From Edaphochlamys debaryana (Eukaryota; Chlorophyta; Chlorophyceae; Chlamydomonadales): a stretch of 64,000 bases of DNA. Where the stretch lies: positions 62,001 through 126,000 of the forward strand of contig JAEHOE010000206.1 in NCBI GenBank assembly GCA_016858145.1, read 5' to 3'. The translations under genes were made by a program, and so were the position numbers. The notes beneath the pieces are model-generated. The model made no database searches and was not told the origin of the DNA. It saw only the letters and a list, made by a program, of their open reading frames with translations. Of this stretch, positions 1 through 11,185 are shown one piece after another; position 1 is the stretch's first letter; every line of letters begins with the position of its first letter.

Positions 1-307
1 GAGCGGGGGCGGGGGCAGGGCCTGAGGTTGGGGAGAGGCGGGACTGAGGGGCGGGGTTGAGCGGGGGCGGGGGTGAGCTATGGGCCCACGGGAGATGAGT
101 CCGTAGGATCGTGGCAGATAAGGGGGTGCTGCAAGCGGAAGGGCGCAGGAGCAGCCGTGCCTTGCCCCGCTTCATCGAACGCCTCCAGCTCGCTTTCGCT
201 TTCTGAGCCGGACCCGCGACCGTAGCCGTGCCCTGTCCCGCGTGTTTGAGCACCTACTGCTCGCGCGCGGCTCCTGATCCCAGCCCCGCACCCCCCCCCC
301 CTTGCAG
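1..307. other. G- and C-rich 5' flank or intron; no exon assigned
   Basis: The stretch begins with two copies of a 15-base G-rich motif at 1-15 and 59-73 and ends in a C tract followed by an acceptor AG at 306-307. The gene that follows must have further 5' coding sequence because its first recognised exon starts in phase 0 without a start codon. I could not decide which part of 1-307 is exon. Confidence 0.4.
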
Positions 308-3300
308 TCCTTCACGCCCGCCTGCTCCATCCTCTCGGCCCTGGACGTCCCTAGCCTGGACCAGGTGCGGAGACGGAGGGGTGGGACGAGTGGGCCGAGG
401 GGAGGGGGACGGATAGCGGGGCATGGGGGGCGGCCGCGGTGTGCTGGGGTCGTGGGACCAGGAGGTGCGTCTTTTCGCTGATCAGTCACAATGGTCCGTG
501 ATGCGATCAAGGAGGGTGCCGTGGAATCGGGAACTGGGCTCACCGACCCAACTCAGCGCGCCGCTTCGTGTCGCGGAGCGGCCGCGGACTGGGGCCCCTG
601 TGGGCCCAGCCCTGGGCCCCTTTGGGCCCAGGACGCTCCGGCTGGAGGCCCTGGGGTGGCCCTGGGGTGGCCCTGGGGTGGCCCTGCGGTGGCCCTGGGG
701 TGGCCCTGGGGTGGCCCTGGGGTGGCCCTGGGGTGGCAGCCCAACCGCTCACCACTCTTGCCCAACCCCATGACGCATGCTGGATGCCTGGATCCCTTCC
801 CCGCCCCAAGCCCAGATGAAGGGCGAGGTGCCTCCCCTTCCCACATTCCGTGCCCCTCCCCCCTTACGCCCTCGCTGACTCGCACGCACCGGCCTCTCAC
901 TACCCCCCGCCCCTCCCCGCCCCCCCCGCCCCCCCGCCCCCCCCTCCACCCCCCCAGATGAAGGCCGAGATGGACCCCGTGTACCGCAAGGCGGCCATGC
1001 GGGGGGTGGTGGCCGACCCGCGGTTCTGGGTGTGGATGCGCAAGCTCAGCCTGGTGGCGCTCAGGTGGCAGGGGGGGTGGGGGGGGGGAGGGGAGGGGCG
1101 GGGTGATCTGCAACGAAATGGAGCGCGGGGGTTTGGGGCGAGGGAGGTGGCGGAGCGTCTGCCTCCACAGACCCTCCTTTTTCCCTTGCACACGTGATGT
1201 CATCGGCACAGCCTGAGCAGCTGGGCCCTCGCACCCGCAGGTACACCATCACCCGCTTCGCCGCCCCCGGAGCCACGCAGTTCGAGGTGCTCTGCCCCGA
1301 CACCAGGATGAAGGGTGGGTGGGGGCCAGGCTGCCTGGTCGGGAGCGGGGCCCAGCTGGCTGTGCTGGACACGGCTCCCCGCTCCTCCCACTGCGCCCCG
1401 CCCCACGCCTCGCCCCCGTGCCGGCACCGAGCCGCCGCCTCTCATCCAGCCGACTGTCCCCTTGTGTCTCGCTTCAGACCTCCAAATTCGCCCTGCCCTC
1501 CCGTTTTCGCCCCCACGTGCCTCCCTCCCCTACCCCCTCCTGCCCCGCCCGCCTAAAGAGGCTTGAAAGCACAAAACCGTCCCCCCCCCCCCAGAGCTCA
1601 TGGGCGTCAACCTGGTGCCCATGCACAGCGGCCTGGACTGCACCAACACCACCGCCGTACTGCGGGCAAGGATCTTGGGGCAAACAGGGGGCCAGGGGGG
1701 GTGGGAGGCGGGGCAGGGGCCGGGCAGGAGGACTGCGCGCAGCGCATGCTCACTGTGCTATGCGGTTCTGCCGTACCGCAGGCGGGCGGGCTCTTCAACG
1801 ACCCCATCCACCACCTCGAGACCATCGTGAAGCACGTGGTCCGTGACCCGGGCTGGTGCTCCGCACAGCCCATGTACGAGCCGTACGGCGTGTGGCTCAA
1901 AAAGGTTCGTACGCCGGAAAGGGATCAGCAGCGGGGTATACGGCAGCAGGCGGCCGCGGGCCTTCGGGGGCAGTGGGACGGAGAGGGGGTGGGGTCTCTA
2001 CGGCGATGTGGGTCGGAGCCGATGCTGCCGGAAGAGCAGCGCCCCTACCGGTACCCATCCTGTAAGTGCGGTTACGGTTTACGCTTACGGTCACCACCGG
2101 TTCCGGCGCGCTGGGCTCCAGTGTCTGGTGCGCTCCGCCGCTTGCAGAGGAGGAGCTGCAGGGCCGGGCACGGGGCGCCTGACGCCTCGCATGCCGGCGG
2201 CAGTCCGAGAGACGCCTCACTGCCCGATGCCCGATGCAAATCAGCCGCGCACTCCCCCCGTGCCTCACCCCGCCCCTTCCTCCCGCCTCCGCAGGAGAAG
2301 ATGATGTCCCACCGCCGCGGGGACCAGCGCTTTCGCCTGGACAACCGGCACAAGGTGCGGACCGGGGCTGGAGCGATGTGCGACCGGGTCTGGCCCGGCC
2401 GGGGGGTGGAGTGGGGTGGGGTGGACGGATGGGTGGGTGGAGAGGGGGCGAACGGGGCAAGGGGGCTGGGGTGAGAGCGTTGTGCAGCCCAGCGCATGCC
2501 GGCATCAAGCCCACGCCCGTGGTGGGAGGGGGCATGGCATCATGCTGACCCCGTGTCCTGATCTGCTGTGAGGAGTGAGCGTGAAAAGGCGACCCCCTTG
2601 AGCGCTGTGAATGGGGACGAGGCGTTGAGTGGGAGCGCGTTGTGGTAGTTGAGGTGGGTGGTTGCCTCCACGGGGTTGCCGGCCCTGCATCAGTCAGCAG
2701 GCTGCCGTACTGCCGTCATCCGGGTGTGGGTCGTGCCCCTCAAGACAGAAACCATCCCCAAACGCGCCGGCCTTTTCCCCCCTCCTCTCCCCTCTCCCCT
2801 CTCCCGCCCCCGTCCTGCCTGGTCCCTGGCCCTCCCGGGACCGCGTCACTGCGTCAGGCCCGGTTGCCGCCCCTGCATCGCTCAGCCACGCTGCCTTCGT
2901 TACTGCCGCCATTCCCGCGTGGGCCCCACCTCCCCTTTCCCCCCCCTCCCCTCCCAGGACCGCGTCATGTTCCTGTTCGACCTGCTCTACGAGAGCGACA
3001 TGGCCTTCAAGCGCCAGTTCTGGATGGGCGCCGTCGTGCAGCAGGTGTGTGGCGGGTGTGGGTGCGAAGCCCTTCATGACGTTTCTGGCCGCCGTCAGGC
3101 GTCTCGGGTGCTATGGAGCCACACACAAACTTGCGCTTACGCCCAGCCTGCCATGCCAACAGCCACGGTATGCTTAATCCTGCGCTGTATCCTTGATAGC
3201 GGGGTAGCTTGTCGACGCGGCGCGAACTAAACATGTTGGGAACCCGTCGCACCAACTCAAACCCATCGCCCGAGGAGCGGCTCAGATACTCGCTTCGTAT

Positions 3301-6107
3301 GATACCTAAAGTGTTCAGCCAAGAGCGAGTCAGTTCTGTCAAGTTGCGTGCAGCTGAAGCGAGGATGCTGCGGTGCTGAATTCGGTTCAGCCTCGCCGCT
3401 CAAGCCTGGACCGAGCGCGATGTTGCTATCTGACTTTAATTTACTCAGATTTATCAAGGGAAAAATAGTTGCAACGCTTTGTCGCGTAAAATTGTTCCAC
3501 CCCGCGCACCCCGGTACCCCCGAAGCTCTGCGCGGTGCACGGCTGCACGACGCACGTCCCCCGCGCTTTGCACCGTGCCTGCAAGCATGTCCCATGATCC
3601 AGCCGTTCCAGTGCCCAGCCCATTTCACACCGCTCAAAGGAAGGGGACAGCCGACTTCGTGCTCCCAAAACCAAACCCTTTGCCCCCTCCCCCCCCCTCC
3701 CCCCAGAACCCGTTCGACATGTACGCCATCATGGACATCATCCACACAGTCAAGCCGCAGCTCATCGTGGAGACGGGTGGGGTGAATGTGTTCAAGGGGG
3801 GTTGAGGCCAAAGCGTTGCTGCCAACCTAAATGCACCCCGAGGCCACCCTGCCCCACCTACCTGCCTCTGCCTCTGCCTTTGCCGCTGCCCTCGCCCCTC
3901 CCCGCCACCCTGACGCCCCCCCTCCGCCTCCCCGCAACCCCTTTCCTCGCTACCCAGGCACCGCCAACGGCGGCTCCGCGCTCATGTGGGCGTCCATGCT
4001 GGAGCTGGAGGGGCTGCAGGTCGGGCTGGCGGCCCCCAGGCGGTCCGGGGGGTACCTGTCCACAATGTCCAGTGTTGCCAAGAATGTTGCCCATGTTGCC
4101 AATGCTGATTCTGGCTGACAAGGCCCTGGGCTGACGGCTGCCAACCTGGCTGCAGGGGGCGCGGGTCATCACCATCGACGTCAACGACCCGGGCAATGTG
4201 CGCGCAGAGGGGGGGGTGGGGGCGGGGGGGCCGGGCTCGGGTCGGGCATCGGCTCGGGGTGGGGAGTGGGGGTGGGCGGGCGGGCGGGCGGCCTTGTAGG
4301 AGGGAGGAAGCACCGGCGCGCTGCCATCCGCGCTGTCTACCATCTACGATTGTGCACGTGCGTGTGGATAACGAGGACGAGGGCCTAGGGGACGAGAACC
4401 AGGTGGCGTCCGCACGGCCTCACGCCCTGCCCCCGGCTCCCCGGCTCCCCGGCCTCCCGACCCCCCGCCCCCCAGGCGCACTGGTCGGGGGAGTGGGACA
4501 AGCGGGAGGTGGTGGACCCCACCAAGCACCGCCTGTGGTCCAAGTACGTGACGTTCATCAAGGTGCGGAGCCCCTGGGGTGCGGAGGGCGGGCCCCGCGG
4601 CCGGGCACCCTGGCGGGGGCCAGCCCAGGGGGTCGGCCGGGCGTCGGGGTGCGCGCTCGCGCTTCAGCGCGTCCGCCAGACGGAGCGGCAGTCAGACTAG
4701 CGTGCAGGAGGGCAAGGGAGCGGTGCCATCAGGCGGTCCAACCACTACAGGCGGGCGCACAGTGCGGCGCCTCCCTCCACCAGGCCGACTCGGGCCGGGG
4801 TCTGCGCCAGCCATGTCTCCCGCCGGCCCTCCCTTCCCCTCCCTCCCTCGCCCATCTCCTCCCCCCCCCTCCCTCCCTCCCTCCCTCCCTCCCCAGAACT
4901 CCTCCCTCGACCCCGGGGTCCTGGCCACCGTTCGCCAGGCCGCCTCCACGGCCCGGGGGGTGCTGGTGCTCCTGGACTCGGACCACACGGAGGAGCACGT
5001 GCTGGTGGGGGTAGTGGGGGTGGGGGGAATGGGGGTGGGGGTCGGGGCAAGGGCCCACATGGGGAGGGGCACGGGCCCATGCTTCGTACCGGTCTCGGGG
5101 TTCACGGCGTATGCCCTTGTCCGTGTAACAACGGCAGATGGGACAGCGATGGGCGGTGGCAGGTGGAGGGGAGCGTCGGCTGGTCGAGTTGCTGACACAC
5201 GCACCCATACCCGTCTCCATCCCCGCGTGTGCTGCCCCCTTGCTTCCAGCTCGAGTGCAAGGCCTACTGCCCGCTGGTCAACGAGGGGAGCTACTGCATC
5301 GTGGAGGTGCGGCCGGGGAGGCGGGCGGGTGGGCAGGCCGACGGGCCCCTGTGACGGCGTAGAGCATACCGTAGAGCAACTTTGTGCCAGCGGCCTAGGC
5401 CGTGGCGCCGTGCCATGCCTGCTCTGCCCCCTTTCACTCCGCTCGCGTCCTCTCGCGGTCCTGCAACTCCCCCTGCCTGCCTCCTTGCCCCCCCCCCGTC
5501 CAGGACACCAAGCTCTCCCGCTTCTCCGTGGTGGGCGGCCCCACGCCCTCCATCCGCCGCTTCCTCAACGACACCCGCGACTTTGCCGTGGACCGAGCCA
5601 GGGAGCCCTTCTACACGCAGGTGCGGCTGGAGAGGGGGGGCCGGGCTGCGGGTGGAAGGGTGCGTGTGTAGAGGAGGGCAGGGTTTCCTGCGGCTACAGG
5701 CCGACAGGGGGGGCCGAGCCCTTCAAGACACGGGTGAGGGGGATCGCCGCTGGGGACCGAGCAGGGCCGAGCTGCAGGCAAGGAAGCAAGGGGCAAGCGC
5801 GCAAAGCTACGGATGAGGGTCTGTGCCCGGGCGACGGCACTTGATATGTACTGATACAGCTTGATGGTGATATCATCTGAAAAGCGCCGACCTTCCAGTG
5901 ACAAAAACTGTGTGTTCCATGCCACACCCCACCCGTTCCCCCCCCGCCCAGCACGTGGGAGGCTACCTGAAGCGAGTGCCCGCCGGCACGGGGGGTTGGA
6001 AGGAGGAGCAGGAGGAGCAAGCGCTGGGGCAGGGGCAGGGCATGCGCCGGAGGCGAATGCTGCGGGCAGGGTCAGCTGCTTCGGGGGGACCAGACAGGGG
6101 CCGGTAG
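308..6107 (+). CDS. Cephalosporin hydroxylase / rhamnosyl O-methyltransferase (CmcI-like) family protein, 5'-partial, 15 exons
   Basis: Exons: 308-364, 958-1064, 1241-1314, 1595-1665, 1782-1904, 2295-2354, 2958-3044, 3707-3776, 3958-4019, 4156-4197, 4476-4562, 4897-5004, 5250-5306, 5504-5620, 5952-6107. They sum to 1278 nt (425 codons plus TAG) and every junction keeps phase. The C-terminal half matches the CmcI family (Pfam PF04989) in order: NPFDMYAIMDIIHTVKPQLI, then a SAM-binding type loop ETGTANGG split over exons 8-9, VITIDVNDPGN, LLDSDHTEEHVL, CPLVNEGSYCIVEDTK and a final HVGGYLKR. Family members are SAM-dependent methyltransferases or hydroxylases of antibiotics and glycolipids; the substrate here cannot be told. 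The N-terminal 200 residues (with FNDPIHHLE and PYGVWLKK) are not recognised. The last exon adds a Gln/Arg-rich tail. The 5' end lies upstream, inside or outside the window. Family confidence is high; precise function is unknown. Confidence 0.85.
647..737. repeat. 12-bp intronic minisatellite
   Basis: About seven head-to-tail copies of a 12-base unit (GGCCCTGGGGTG with one GCGG variant) lie in the first recognised intron. The period is a multiple of three, so open frames run through it on both strands; they are not coding. Confidence 0.85.
1666..1781 (+). other. GC-AG intron of the CmcI-like gene
   Basis: The donor reads CGG|GCAAGG and the acceptor CCGCAG|GCGGGC. This junction keeps frame between LDCTNTTAVLR and AGGLFNDPIHHLE. 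No GT donor near the exon end would do so. The other 13 introns are GT-AG. Confidence 0.8.
3045..3706 (+). other. Longest downstream intron, with a lower-GC core
   Basis: This 662-nt GT-AG intron has a core (about 3170-3500) clearly less GC-rich than its surroundings. It may be an old insertion, but I saw no terminal repeats or coding motifs. Confidence 0.6.
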
Positions 6108-6157
6108 GACAGCAGGACCACTGACGGTGTGGGTGCGGGGAGGCCTGGAGGTTGGTG

Positions 6158-6162
6158 TGTAA
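6158..6162 (+). promoter_or_regulatory. TGTAA polyadenylation signal
   Basis: TGTAA lies 51 nt after the stop codon of the CmcI-like gene. It is the usual poly(A) signal of chlorophyte algae, supporting both the 3' end of the gene and the assignment of the organism. Confidence 0.65.
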
Positions 6163-6949
6163 AGGGCTGCTAACTTGAGCCAGGGAACCATAGGTGCAAC
6201 GGATTGCAGTTCGTGGTTTTGTGTGTATTTGTTAAAGCTGACTAATAGCCACCCGCAAGCAGGCAGGTCCCCCCCTGCAAACAATGTAGTAAGCTGCTGA
6301 GCGGCATGCTGTGTGATCCAGCAGGCGTGCAGGCTGGGGAGGAGGACAGAATGCCACCAGCAGGCAGGTGCCCGCCCTGCCCGCCAGGCCCCCACCCCCC
6401 CTGCCAGCAATTCACTAAGGCTGCTCACCCTCCCCCAACAAGCAAGGACACATCCAACCCCGCATCCATGCCAGGAAGCGGCAGCTGGAGACACGCGGAG
6501 TGAGAGCGAGAGGGCTTGAGGAATAGCCGCTAGTCGCCAAGGGCAGGCTTGCAGGCATGACGGTGTGCGCTGCTGGGTCGGCAACCTGCTGCACAGGTGG
6601 CATGCTTTCGGCAGCAGAGACGGGGTGAGGGGCGGCATCGGGAATGTGGGCGGGCTGGGATGGGGTCGGAGTTCTAAGTCAGGGAGTCAGCTCACGGTCA
6701 GGTGTGCGGGACTAGACCTTGCGGATTCCCCTCAGTTCCCCCAGCGGGATCCACGCAGGCACCCAGCTGCTCCGCTGCTCCTCTCTGCACGGGGACTGGC
6801 CAGGCTCCAGGAGTGACGGGCTGGGCGTGAAGGAGACTTTCCGGCGGTTGGGGGCGAAGGTGTGGGAGGCGTTCAAGGCGGGCGTGAGGTCCGTGGTGTG
6901 CGTGCTGTGCCTGGTGTGGTGTGGTGTGTGTGCCATGGTATCCAGGCGT

Positions 6950-7021
6950 GGGAGTTTGGTCTAGTGGTATGATTCTCGCTTAGGGTGCGAGAGGTCGTGG
7001 GTTCAATTCCCGCAACTCCCC
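6950..7021 (+). tRNA. tRNA-Pro(AGG), array A unit 1
   Basis: 72-nt cloverleaf without intron. The 7-bp acceptor pairs GGGAGTT with AACTCCC, discriminator C. The anticodon stem CTCGC/GCGAG closes loop TTAGGGT (anticodon AGG). The T-stem GTGGG/CCCGC has one G-T pair and loop TTCAATT. A T4 terminator follows after 2 nt. It reads proline CCU and, by inosine, CCC. Confidence 0.96.
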
Positions 7022-7023
7022 CG

Positions 7024-7027
7024 TTTT
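7024..7027 (+). terminator. Pol III T4 terminator after tRNA-Pro
   Basis: TTTT two bases past the tRNA-Pro 3' end. Equivalent runs follow the intact copies at 9592, 12160, 14729 and 23379. Confidence 0.8.
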
Positions 7028-8383
7028 GCGCCGGGGAGCAGCTCTCCTGGGCTGGCGAGCCGCCCCTGGGTACAGCGTGAGGGATACGTGGGACACCAGG
7101 AGGAGGGGGGCAGGCTGAGCCACCCCAACCTGTGTGCACTGACACAAACATCCAGAACTTCAAGAGCCTGAGCTCGCAAGTGCCACCAGGTAGACACACA
7201 CAAGAGAGGGCAGCCAGTATGCAACTTGATGCTGCACTGCATGCTGCGCGTGCTGTGCATGCAGTGCGTGAACATGTCCTGGCACCACACCCCATGCACA
7301 ACACGAGGTGCTTGTGCCAGCAGATGGGCTGTCAATAGTCAGCATCCACTCTTCCCCCTACAAGCCCCCCTCTGATCTCTGGAGGACTGCTTTCTGGTGA
7401 CTGCTTTGCTTGCGGCCCAGGCCGGTCGAGTCAGCGCAGTGCGTGCACTGGTCTGAATCTGGTCACAATCTACGCTCCTGGCTCGCAGCACGTTGGCACT
7501 GCTCCTGGCTCTGAAGGCCGCCAGCGACCCGATCAGCATGTAGACGGCATGCTGAAGGACCCGAGGCCAGAGCAGTTCATGGCTGCGCTGGGTGCGCGCG
7601 CTGATACAAGACGGGAGGTCATGAGGATGTCTGGTAGCCGCCCGGCAGGTGAATTTCGCGCAGACCGCCGAGACCGTGGCCCTCCCTTCTGGAATCGCTC
7701 TACTGCTGCGCTTTAGTCTGCTTCGCAACTGGTGTACGCGCAGGAATGCGCGAGTCGCGCGCTCTTGGCATCCGCGTTCGGTTCGCTCCAACGCAGAGTT
7801 GGCGCCTATGCTGCCTACATATGAGCTTTATTAATATACAGAATGTCAATCGCGTGCTTTCTAGCAGCTGCTAGTAAGTTTGGTCGGACATGTTGGCCGA
7901 CAATCTCCGCGACCAGGTTCAAGTATGTTTGCCCTGTTGCACGCCGTAATCATCGCCCAAGCTGTCTGTTACTATGGGCAGTCCGCAAGAGGTGTGCGAG
8001 CAGCGCCTGGTACGCAACCCTAGGCGACATGACATCCACGCCTAGCCTTGCTGAGCGGACACCCTCACCAACAGCGCTGCGAGGTGCACATCTCCTCTGA
8101 CAGAAGCGCCTGCGGGCGGCTTTCTACTGTGTACGCAGCACGCGTACAGTTCAGCTCGCTGTAACTTTTCAAGGCTGTGCCCCTTACTTTCAAGTATCGC
8201 TCGCCCCGCCCCGTCCCAGAGGGCAGAAGTCCTCTCGCCTCCCCAGCTCCCTCTGGCACTCAGCCAGCCTCTGGCCTGGCGAGTTCTCCTCAGCTTCCGT
8301 CAGAGCCACAGGGCCTTAGAGATGGTACGGGATGAGCTGTGTGACAGGGTCTTGAGGTGGTGTCGAGGGGCTTGTCCATTGTC

Positions 8384-8455
8384 TAGCGGGACCTGGTTTC
8401 GATCCAGGGACCTCGGGGTTATGAGCCCCGCACGCTTCCGCTGCGCCATCCCGCT
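8384..8455 (-). tRNA. Initiator tRNA-Met(CAT), array A unit 1
   Basis: 72 nt with eukaryotic initiator hallmarks: A1-T72 acceptor pair (AGCGGGA/TCCCGCT), three G-C pairs next to the anticodon loop (CGGGG/CCCCG), loop CTCATAA, and T-loop ATCGAAA with A54 in place of T54. It lies 38 nt downstream of the elongator tRNA-Met on the same strand. No T4 run follows for about 280 nt. Confidence 0.96.
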
Positions 8456-8462
8456 GATTCCT

Positions 8463-8481
8463 CTCGCTGAAGAGCAGCGAG
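8463..8481 (-). other. Intergenic hairpin between the two tRNA-Met genes
   Basis: A 7-bp inverted repeat CTCGCTG/CAGCGAG with a 5-nt loop sits in the 38-nt spacer. It is present in every unit and could mark a processing site in a joint transcript (inference). Confidence 0.5.
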
Positions 8482-8493
8482 GAAGGATTCTCC

Positions 8494-8617
8494 TGCGGGC
8501 GGAGGGTTTCGAACCCTCGACCTTAGGATCCCCCAAGTCAGTTCCCGAAGAGGCGCCCCATAGAGAGGCGCCTCAGAGGGTATGAGACCTACGCGCTAAC
8601 CACTGCGCCACGCCCGC
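8494..8617 (-). tRNA. Elongator tRNA-Met(CAT) with 51-nt intron, array A unit 1
   Basis: Acceptor GCGGGCG/CGCCCGC with discriminator A, anticodon CAT and T-loop TTCGAAA. The anticodon loop is interrupted after base 37 by an intron at about 8530-8580, the canonical position for nuclear tRNA introns. The intron carries a GAGGCGCC/GGCGCCTC inverted repeat. Mature length is about 73 nt. Confidence 0.93.
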
Positions 8618-9517
8618 AGATGTGGTGGGTAGCAGCAGCAGTGCCAATCCTCCATCGAGCTCGCTTAACATTGGGAGGAGGTGCACTCCGAAGCAGGGCC
8701 TCCCTAGACAGCAAGCAGCTGGGGCAGGAAGCACAGGCCCTCAGGAGGGGATCAGGAGGGGACCAAACCGCCTGCTAGGCAAGCCAAGCAAGCTATGCCA
8801 GCACCACTACTGCCGTAGGCAGTCAGATGTGCGGCTGCGTATCGGGACATTCGTTGTGAAGCTGCTGAGCGGCATGCTGTGTGATCCAGCAGGCGTGCAG
8901 GCTGGGGAGGAGGACAGAATGCCACCAGCAGGCAGGTGCCCGCCCTGCCCGCCAGGCCCCCACCCCCCCTGCCAGCAATTCACTAAGGCTGCTCACCCTC
9001 CCCCAACAAGCAAGGACACATCCAACCCCGCATCCATGCCAGGAAGCGGCAGCTGGAGACACGCGGAGTGAGAGCGAGAGGGCTTGAGGAATAGCCGCTA
9101 GTCGCCAAGGGCAGGCTTGCAGGCATGACGGTGTGCGCTGCTGGGTCGGCAACCTGCTGCACAGGTGGCATGCTTTCGGCAGCAGAGACGGGGTGAGGGG
9201 CGGCATCGGGAATGTGGGCGGGCTGGGATGGGGTCGGAGTTCTAAGTCAGGGAGTCAGCTCACGGTCAGGTGTGCGGGACTAGACCTTGCGGATTCCCCT
9301 CAGTTCCCCCAGCGGGATCCACGCAGGCACCCAGCTGCTCCGCTGCTCCTCTCTGCACGGGGACTGGCCAGGCTCCAGGAGTGACGGGCTGGGCGTGAAG
9401 GAGACTTTCCGGCGGTTGGGGGCGAAGGTGTGGGAGGCGTTCAAGGCGGGCGTGAGGTCCGTGGTGTGCGTGCTGTGCCTGGTGTGGTGTGGTGTGTGTG
9501 CCGTGGTATCCAGGCGT

Positions 9518-9589
9518 GGGAGTTTGGTCTAGTGGTATGATTCTCGCTTAGGGTGCGAGAGGTCGTGGGTTCAATTCCCGCAACTCCCC
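9518..9589 (+). tRNA. tRNA-Pro(AGG), array A unit 2
   Basis: Identical to the unit 1 copy; T4 terminator at 9592-9595. Confidence 0.96.
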
Positions 9590-10951
9590 CGTTTTGCGCC
9601 GGGGAGCAGCTCTCCTGGGCTGGCGAGCCGCCCCTGGGTACAGCGTGAGGGATACGTGGGACACCAGGAGGAGGGGGGCAGGCTGAGCCACCCCAACCTG
9701 TGTGCACTGACACAAACATCCAGAACTTCAAGAGCCTGAGCTCGCAAGTGCCACCAGGTAGACACACACAAGAGAGGGCAGCCAGTATGCAACTTGATGC
9801 TGCACTGCATGCTGCGCGTGCTGTGCATGCAGTGCGTGAACATGTCCTGGCACCACACCCCATGCACAACACGAGGTGCTTGTGCCAGCAGATGGGCTGT
9901 CAATAGTCAGCATCCACTCTTCCCCCTACAAGCCCCCCTCTGATCTCTGGAGGACTGCTTTCTGGTGACTGCTTTGCTTGCGGCCCAGGCCGGTCGAGTC
10001 AGCGCAGTGCGTGCACTGGTCTGAATCTGGTCACAATCTACGCTCCTGGCTCGCAGCACGTTGGCACTGCTCCTGGCTCTGAAGGCCGCCAGCGACCCGA
10101 TCAGCATGTAGACGGCATGCTGAAGGACCCGAGGCCAGAGCAGTTCATGGCTGCGCTGGGTGCGCGCGCTGATACAAGACGGGAGGTCATGAGGATGTCT
10201 GGTAGCCGCCCGGCAGGTGAATTTCGCGCAGACCGCCGAGACCGTGGCCCTCCCTTCTGGAATCGCTCTACTGCTGCGCTTTAGTCTGCTTCGCAACTGG
10301 TGTACGCGCAGGAATGCGCGAGTCGCGCGCTCTTGGCATCCGCGTTCGGTTCGCTCCAACGCAGAGTTGGCGCCTATGCTGCCTACATATGAGCTTTATT
10401 AATATACAGAATGTCAATCGCGTGCTTTCTAGCAGCTGCTAGTAAGTTTGGTCGGACATGTTGGCCGACAATCTCCGCGACCAGGTTCAAGTATGTTTGC
10501 CCTGTTGCACGCCGTAATCATCGCCCAAGCTGTCTGTTACTATGGGCAGTCCGCAAGAGGTGTGCGAGCAGCGCCTGGTACGCAACCCTAGGCGACATGA
10601 CATCCACGCCTAGCCTTGCTGAGCGGACACCCTCACCAACAGCGCTGCGAGGTGCACATCTCCTCTGACAGAAGCGCCTGCGGGCGGCTTTCTACTGTGT
10701 ACGCAGCACGCGTACAGTTCAGCTCGCTGTAACTTTTCAAGGCTGTGCCCCTTACTTTCAAGTATCGCTCGCCCCGCCCCGTCCCAGAGGGCAAAAGTCC
10801 TCTCGCCTCCCCAGCTCCCTCTGGCACTCAGCCAGCCTCTGGCCTGGCGAGTTCTCCTCAGCTTCCGTCAGAGCCACAGGGCCTTAGAGATGGTACGGGA
10901 TGAGCTGTGTGACAGGGTCTTGAGGTGGTGTCGAGGGGCTTGTCCATTGTC

Positions 10952-11023
10952 TAGCGGGACCTGGTTTCGATCCAGGGACCTCGGGGTTATGAGCCCCGCA
11001 CGCTTCCGCTGCGCCATCCCGCT
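10952..11023 (-). tRNA. Initiator tRNA-Met(CAT), array A unit 2
   Basis: Identical to unit 1. The first T4 on the transcribed strand appears only about 155 nt downstream (near 10792-10795). Confidence 0.96.
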
Positions 11024-11061
11024 GATTCCTCTCGCTGAAGAGCAGCGAGGAAGGATTCTCC

Positions 11062-11185
11062 TGCGGGCGGAGGGTTTCGAACCCTCGACCTTAGGATCCC
11101 CCAAGTCAGTTCCCGAAGAGGCGCCCCATAGAGAGGCGCCTCAGAGGGTATGAGACCTACGCGCTAACCACTGCGCCACGCCCGC
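11062..11185 (-). tRNA. Elongator tRNA-Met(CAT) with intron, array A unit 2
   Basis: Identical to unit 1, with intron at about 11098-11148. Confidence 0.93.

Larger units (their letters stand above)
6291..8858. repeat. Array A, unit 1 (2568 bp)
   Basis: First full copy, starting within 200 bp of the CmcI-like stop codon. Layout: unassigned 6291-6949, tRNA-Pro(+), unassigned 7022-8383, initiator tRNA-Met(-), elongator tRNA-Met(-), unassigned 8618-8858. Open frames up to 150 codons in the unassigned parts repeat in every copy only because the DNA does. No protein motif or other RNA gene was recognised in them. Confidence 0.95.

Noticed and set aside
815..826. Possible 12-nt microexon (ATGAAGGGCGAG between AG and GT)
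   Set aside because: It keeps frame, but it looks like a partial duplicate of the start of the next exon at 958 (ATGAAGGCCGAG); no independent support.
7339..7791. 150-codon minus-strand frame conserved in every array A unit
   Set aside because: Conservation equals that of the surrounding DNA because units are recent duplicates. No motif or codon signature.
6291..8858. 5S rRNA, U6 or other snRNA genes in the array A spacers
   Set aside because: I looked for characteristic sequence words and found none. A covariance-model search would be decisive but could not be run.
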